A stretch of 64,000 bases of DNA from Nipponacmea schrenckii (Eukaryota > Mollusca > Gastropoda > Lottiidae). Below, in pieces: positions 63,138-64,000 of this stretch (positions are counted from its first letter, which is position 1; the number at the start of each line of letters is the position of its first letter). Location: assembly GCA_030562195.1 (NCBI GenBank), contig JAUJPP010000005.1, positions 15,859,106-15,923,105 on the forward strand. Reading direction: 5' to 3'. A program made the position numbers and the translations under genes. Under the pieces are notes generated by a model that saw nothing but the letters and a program-made list of their open reading frames with translations, ran no database searches and was not told the origin of the DNA.

Positions 63138-64000
63138 TTTTTTTTTCGAAATTTACACACCTCACACAGCCTAGGCTGCAATAGTTGCAGCAATTTTACA
63201 ACATCTCCAGACCTTCTGTAGTGGCGACGTTTCTAATGAATGAACATTTGAAAATTTTTGCAAAACCGGAAGTGCTGCATTGCAACATACCTAAAAAGTC
63301 GGTCAGTGGCTCTAGAAGTCGCAATTTTCAATCGATTTTCTTCGGATTTGCATTTTTGGAAACGTGAAATAATTTCCAACAAGATAGCAGTTGAAAAATT
63401 TCATAATTCGGAAATTCGTAGCACACATTTTTTTGCCGTATTTTGCACATTTTTGCAACTTTGCTATTTTAAGACCGATTGATCTGAAAATTTGGGTGCC
63501 TTCAAGTTTCACGAATATAAAACATTGGCAGAGTCAAAATTTTGGCTTCATTTTCGGTTTCAACGTAAAAAGGGTTTAAACTTCCGGTTGACCTACTTGT
63601 GCTGTAATTGATGTATCGCAACAAAATTTATGTCAATCTTAATTAAATTAGAAGACAAAAAAATGAAGAAGAAAAAATCCGAACCGGAAGTGAAACTTTG
63701 GCCGCCATCTTGAAATGTCACTTTTTTGTAAAAGTAAAAATGGGGCCTCAGGGTTATGTCTAATTTCTGCGATAATTACATTTCTGGAATCCTCAGTCGA
63801 TTGCGAAAAAAACATTGGTAGCCGATTTTTGAATTTCGCTTTTGCATTTTTGCAACATCCGGTTGAATTTTTTTCGAAGGTTGGGGGCTTATTTCTCGTG
63901 ACCTTGACCTTTGGTGACAGTGACCTTTAGTAGGTCAAAGGTCATTGACCTTGGCTATCAGTTGATACTTTGAACTTTGACCTCCGACGTCTACTTCTGG
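63138..64000 (+). mobile_element. family A array copy 9, cut by the window end
   Basis: Starts right after CTAG with ttttttttcgaaatttacacacc. Contains ACCGGAAGT near 63683, the YY1-like site at 63701-63712 and the composite at 63932. The array clearly extends beyond this window. Confidence 0.85.

Noticed and set aside
38157..63579. Recurrent 60-140-codon frames starting MRWAWHIRV, MQNRKC, MKNFIIRK and similar
   Set aside because: They recur because the DNA repeats recur. They overlap on both strands, contain poly-T translations (Phe/Lys runs) and differ by frameshifts between copies, so coding is unsupported.
38402..64000. CRISPR-like or simple satellite interpretation of the array
   Set aside because: Units are 1.4-2.5 kb with defined hairpin-CTAG ends and more than one family mixed; there are no short direct repeats with unique spacers.

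Overview
This is a eukaryotic, AT-rich window made almost entirely of transposable elements. The mix points to an aquatic invertebrate and most likely a mollusc, probably a bivalve: a Polinton/Maverick, Penelope-like elements with a GIY-YIG nuclease, Ty3/gypsy and BEL/Pao-like remnants, LINE scraps, a THAP-domain exon, (ACAG)n-bearing short elements and long arrays of hairpin-ended repeats. I cannot name the species from sequence alone. I see no intact host gene, no rRNA or tRNA and no CRISPR.

Layout. 1-5.1 kb: a 253-bp duplicated segment, a 500-bp MITE-like inverted-repeat element, one copy of the hairpin-ended repeat family A, and a chimeric reading frame joining a BEL/Pao gag-like piece to a LINE reverse transcriptase piece. 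5.1-16.7 kb: a decayed Polinton. Forward strand: phospholipase A2-like capsid protein, DDE integrase (the only unbroken gene), adenain-like protease running into a 500-N assembly gap, a hydrophobic protein, a small ORF and a fragmented protein-primed DNA polymerase B. Reverse strand: a penton-like protein, an unknown ORF, packaging ATPase, a small hydrophobic protein and major capsid protein. The last block then recurs in mirror image, giving ~2.55-kb inverted arms around a 418-bp centre. Both arms share the same frameshifts and stops, so decay preceded the duplication. The right arm breaks off in mid-gene and runs in frame into a PIN-nuclease-like gene remnant (16.7-18.8 kb).

18.8-29.3 kb: diverged tandem repeats, a Penelope fragment, a 1.7-kb element with long terminal inverted repeats enclosing a THAP exon and a convergent P2X7-C-like exon, two short elements with (ACAG)n or (AC)n arrays, and a second Penelope-like element with a GIY-YIG domain. 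29.3-38.4 kb: a family A repeat split by a 7-kb Ty3/gypsy-like LTR element. That element is defective (reverse transcriptase and most of the integrase core deleted), and its unusually long LTRs carry an envelope-like reading frame.

38.4-64 kb: a head-to-tail array of non-autonomous repeats. The copies have Helitron/Helentron-like ends: subterminal inverted repeats, a short hairpin and a terminal CTAG that directly abuts the next copy. At least two related families (A and B) and fragments of a third (C) are mixed. Family A copies carry dense clusters of ETS-like (ACCGGAAGT), YY1-like (GCCGCCATCTTG) and nuclear-receptor-like (DR1 plus IR1) motifs. This array is the most unusual structure here. 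No Rep/helicase gene is present, so mobilisation would have to be in trans.
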